Source of the DNA: Oxalobacter paeniformigenes
Lineage (GTDB): Bacteria > Pseudomonadota > Gammaproteobacteria > Burkholderiales > Burkholderiaceae_D
Length of the DNA: 24,964 bases
Assembly: GCF_027158465.1 (NCBI RefSeq)
Contig: NZ_JAMKYL010000010.1
Coordinates: 1-24,964, forward strand
Direction of reading: 5' to 3'
Made by a program: the position numbers and the translations under genes. Below, piece after piece: positions 23,190 through 24,964 of the stretch; position 1 is the first letter of the stretch; every line of letters begins with the position of its first letter. Under the pieces are notes generated by a model. It was not told where the DNA came from and did not search any database. It was given only the letters and a program-made list of their open reading frames with translations.

Positions 23190-23540
23190 TCAGGGTGCGA
23201 AAGAGGAGCCGCAACCGCATGTGGTTGTGACATTCGGGTTGCGGATGACGAACTGTGCGCCGTCAAGGTCTTCCTTGTAATCGATCTCGGCGCCGACAAG
23301 GTACTGGTAGCTCATGGGATCGATCAGCAGCTGGATACCGTTTTTCATCATGGTCGTGTCGTCTTCGTGGGCGTTTTCGTCAAATGTGAAGCCGTACTGG
23401 AAGCCGGAACAGCCTCCGCCCTGGACGAACACGCGCAATTTCAGGTTGGGGTTGCCTTCTTCGGCGATCAGTTCAGCGACTTTACGTGCGGCGCTGTCGG
23501 TGAAGATGAGCGGTGCCGGCATTTCTTGATTGTCACTCAT
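23190..23540 (-). CDS. erpA: Iron-sulfur cluster insertion protein ErpA
   Basis: A 116-residue A-type carrier with cysteines C44 (GGGCSGFQYGF), C108 and C110 (TTCGCGSSF). The GFQYGF block and the NPNVTTTCGCGSSF ending mark ErpA rather than IscA. In E. coli it delivers clusters to IspG/IspH and other apoproteins. GGAGT lies eight bases before the ATG at 23540. It is placed directly upstream of the isc operon, on the same strand, but the operator and hairpin between them suggest separate control. Confidence 0.95.
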   Translation of the reverse strand: MSDNQEMPAPLIFTDSAARKVAELIAEEGNPNLKLRVFVQGGGCSGFQYGFTFDENAHEDDTTMMKNGIQLLIDPMSYQYLVGAEIDYKEDLDGAQFVIRNPNVTTTCGCGSSFAP

Positions 23541-23569
23541 TATTTACTCCGGAATGAAAAGATGGGCAC

Positions 23570-23575
23570 ATTATA
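23570..23575 (-). promoter_or_regulatory. Candidate -10 box of erpA
   Basis: A perfect TATAAT on the minus strand lies 29 bases before the erpA ATG, in the 66-base argC-erpA spacer. The -35 is unclear: TTGCAA lies 21 bases upstream, too far for a good spacer, so activator help or a weak promoter is likely. Confidence 0.4.
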
Positions 23576-23606
23576 AACAGGATGCGGGATTTGTGTTTGC
23601 AACATG

Positions 23607-24656
23607 TCACGGCAATACCGGAACCTGCTTCAGACCGGTGGTTTCATCCAGTCCGAACATCAGATTCATGCACTGGACGCCTTGTCCGGCCGCTCCCTTG
23701 ACCAGATTGTCTTCCACGACAAGGATGACCAGTGTATTACCGTTGCCTGGACGGTGTACGGCGATACGCAGGTAGTTCGATGCACGGACCGAACGGGTTT
23801 CAGGATGCGATCCTGCAGGCAGTACATCGACAAACGGATCGTTACGGTAATGCGTTTCATACAGTTTCTGGAAATCTGTGTCGCGCGATTCCGGAAGCAG
23901 GGTTGCGTACAGCGTGGAATGAATGCCGCGGATCATGGGGGTCAGATGCGGTACGAAGGTCAGGCCGATTTCACGGGTGTTTCGGGTGATGGCTTTCAGT
24001 CCCTGGACGATTTCAGGAAGATGGCGGTGGCCCTTGACACCATAGGCATGGAAGTTGTCGGACGATTCCGCAAAAAGTGATCCGACAGAAGCGCGGCGAC
24101 CTGCACCCGAAACGCCGGATTTGCAGTCTGCGATGAGTCTCGATTCGTCAACCAGTGGTTTGTCCTGGCTCAAAAGCGGCGCAAAACCCAGCTGGACCGA
24201 TGTGGGATAGCAGCCCGGCAGGCCGATTACACGTGCGTTCCGGATGGCATCACGATTGACTTCAACCAGACCGTAAATCGCTTCGGTCAGAATATCCGGG
24301 CATGCGTGTGGCATGCCGTACCATTTTTCGAATTCAGCCGTGTCTTTCAGACGGAAGTCTGCTGCGAGATCAATGATTTTGACATGGTGTGCAAGCAATT
24401 CCCTGGCGTGTGACATGGCAACGCCGTGCGGTGTGGCGAAAAAGACGACATCGCAGTCATTCAGCGCCGATTCCTCCGGCGAGGTGAAGGACAGATCGAC
24501 AATGCCACGCAATGACGGAAACATATCGGCGACGTGTGTGCCCTTGTCGCCCCGTGATGTAATGGCCGTCAGTTTGACATTCGGGTGTGCGGAAAGAATA
24601 CGCAGAAGTTCGACGCCGGTGTAACCTGTGCCGCCGACGATGCCGACTTTGATCAT
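23607..24656 (-). CDS. argC: N-acetyl-gamma-glutamyl-phosphate reductase
   Basis: A 349-residue NADPH-dependent reductase, the third step of arginine biosynthesis. The Rossmann motif GIVGGTGYTGVELLRIL is at 5-21. The catalytic cysteine is C149 in GLPGCYPTSVQLG. KGHRHLPEI near 209-215 carries the conserved active-site histidine, and the length is that of the long (type 1) ArgC. GAGG precedes the ATG at 24656. It lies between rpsI and erpA; the terminator after rpsI suggests its own promoter, which I could not assign. Confidence 0.96.
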   Translation of the reverse strand: MIKVGIVGGTGYTGVELLRILSAHPNVKLTAITSRGDKGTHVADMFPSLRGIVDLSFTSPEESALNDCDVVFFATPHGVAMSHARELLAHHVKIIDLAADFRLKDTAEFEKWYGMPHACPDILTEAIYGLVEVNRDAIRNARVIGLPGCYPTSVQLGFAPLLSQDKPLVDESRLIADCKSGVSGAGRRASVGSLFAESSDNFHAYGVKGHRHLPEIVQGLKAITRNTREIGLTFVPHLTPMIRGIHSTLYATLLPESRDTDFQKLYETHYRNDPFVDVLPAGSHPETRSVRASNYLRIAVHRPGNGNTLVILVVEDNLVKGAAGQGVQCMNLMFGLDETTGLKQVPVLP

Positions 24657-24739
24657 GATAGCCTCACAGAAGAAGTTGACAGAAACATGCCGCCTATTTT
24701 AGCGGGAATACCGGTATTTTGCCCGGTTACTGCATACAG

Positions 24740-24769
24740 AAAAAAAGCCGCCCGGCAATGCCGGACGAC
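24740..24769 (-). terminator. Intrinsic terminator after rpsI
   Basis: On the minus strand GTCGTCCGGC pairs with GCCGGGCGGC (two G-T wobbles) around a three-base loop at 24757-24759, followed by seven T (24740-24746). It lies about 50 bases after the rpsI stop and insulates argC from the ribosomal-protein operon. Confidence 0.85.
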
Positions 24770-24786
24770 TTCATGAAACAGCCATT

Positions 24787-24809
24787 TACAATATCCGTTC
24801 GGTATTGTA
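24787..24809. repeat. AT-rich hairpin just after rpsI
   Basis: TACAATA (24787-24793) pairs with TATTGTA (24803-24809), and the inner CCG/CGG continues the stem with a single unpaired T at 24794. It sits nine bases after the rpsI stop, before the GC-rich terminator hairpin, and may help protect or define the transcript end. Confidence 0.45.
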
Positions 24810-24818
24810 TGAAATGGA

Positions 24819-24964
24819 TTAACGTTTGGAGAACTGTTTTGCACGACGTGCCTTGCGCAGGCCGACTTTCTTACGTTCGACTTCGCGTGCGTCACGGGTG
24901 ACGAAGCCAGCCTTGGACAAGGCCGGTTTCAGACCGATGTCGTAATCGATCAGTGCGCGGGTGA
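24819..24964 (-). CDS. rpsI: 30S ribosomal protein S9 (3' part only, cut by window edge)
   Basis: The last 47 codons are present: TRALIDYDIGLKPALSK, then AGFVTRDAREVERKKVGLRKARRAKQFSKR and TAA. The lysine/arginine-rich tail that ends in QFSKR is the S9 hallmark; its final residues reach the ribosomal P site. Full-length S9 is about 130 residues, so roughly two thirds lie beyond the right edge. In related genomes it follows rplM. Confidence 0.95.
   Translation of the reverse strand, partial: TRALIDYDIGLKPALSKAGFVTRDAREVERKKVGLRKARRAKQFSKR

Noticed and set aside
23555..23600. A type-2 IscR site in front of erpA
   Set aside because: The spacer contains CCC and TATAAT elements but fails most positions of the type-2 consensus as I remember it, so erpA control by IscR is not supported here.

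Overview
The window looks like chromosomal core sequence from a betaproteobacterium of the order Burkholderiales, most likely Oxalobacteraceae. This is inferred from several things: base composition near 50% GC, the protein styles (an RpoE-like sigma factor followed by DUF3619 and DUF3106 proteins, and IlvI-type acetolactate synthase with a GEGS cofactor motif), and the gene neighbourhoods (rpsI-argC-erpA and iscRSUA-hscBA-fdx-iscX). An Oxalobacter-like genome would fit; the species cannot be fixed from the sequence alone. I see no tRNA or rRNA gene, CRISPR array, insertion sequence, phage gene or toxin cassette.

Layout, left to right. Positions 1-2669 (minus): macA and the first 482 codons of macB, a tripartite efflux pump cut by the left edge. 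After a 435-bp divergent spacer come uppP (undecaprenyl-diphosphate phosphatase) and recQ helicase (plus, 3105-5811). recQ converges, with a 32-bp overlap, on a secreted metallophosphoesterase-like protein that has lost its metal ligands. Next on the minus strand are mutS and the branched-chain amino acid operon ilvB-ilvN-ilvC (transcribed right to left), which ends in a clear intrinsic terminator at 9583-9609.

A second divergent spacer of about 440 bp separates ilvB from a plus-strand trio: an ECF-type sigma factor, a DUF3619 membrane protein translationally coupled to it, and a DUF3106 membrane protein. A YbbA-like ABC ATPase lies opposite and shares overlapping stop codons with the DUF3106 gene and overlapping start codons with tesA (periplasmic lipase/esterase). 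Then come rnfH and ratA (minus), divergent from smpB (plus).

Positions 17546-23031 (minus) hold a complete housekeeping iron-sulfur assembly operon, iscR-iscS-iscU-iscA-hscB-hscA-fdx-iscX, with a good IscR type-1 operator in front of iscR. Upstream on the same strand are erpA (Fe-S carrier), argC (arginine biosynthesis) and the 3' part of rpsI (ribosomal protein S9), which ends in an intrinsic terminator.

Most of the window is ordinary core genome. The points most worth a second look are the metal-ligand-depleted phosphoesterase homologue, the 9-bp inverted repeat placed over a likely macA promoter, the ABC gene packed without spacers between two opposite-strand neighbours, the sigma-DUF3619-DUF3106 module, and the altered cysteine spacing in IscR. 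I found no convincing sign of an undescribed multi-gene system.
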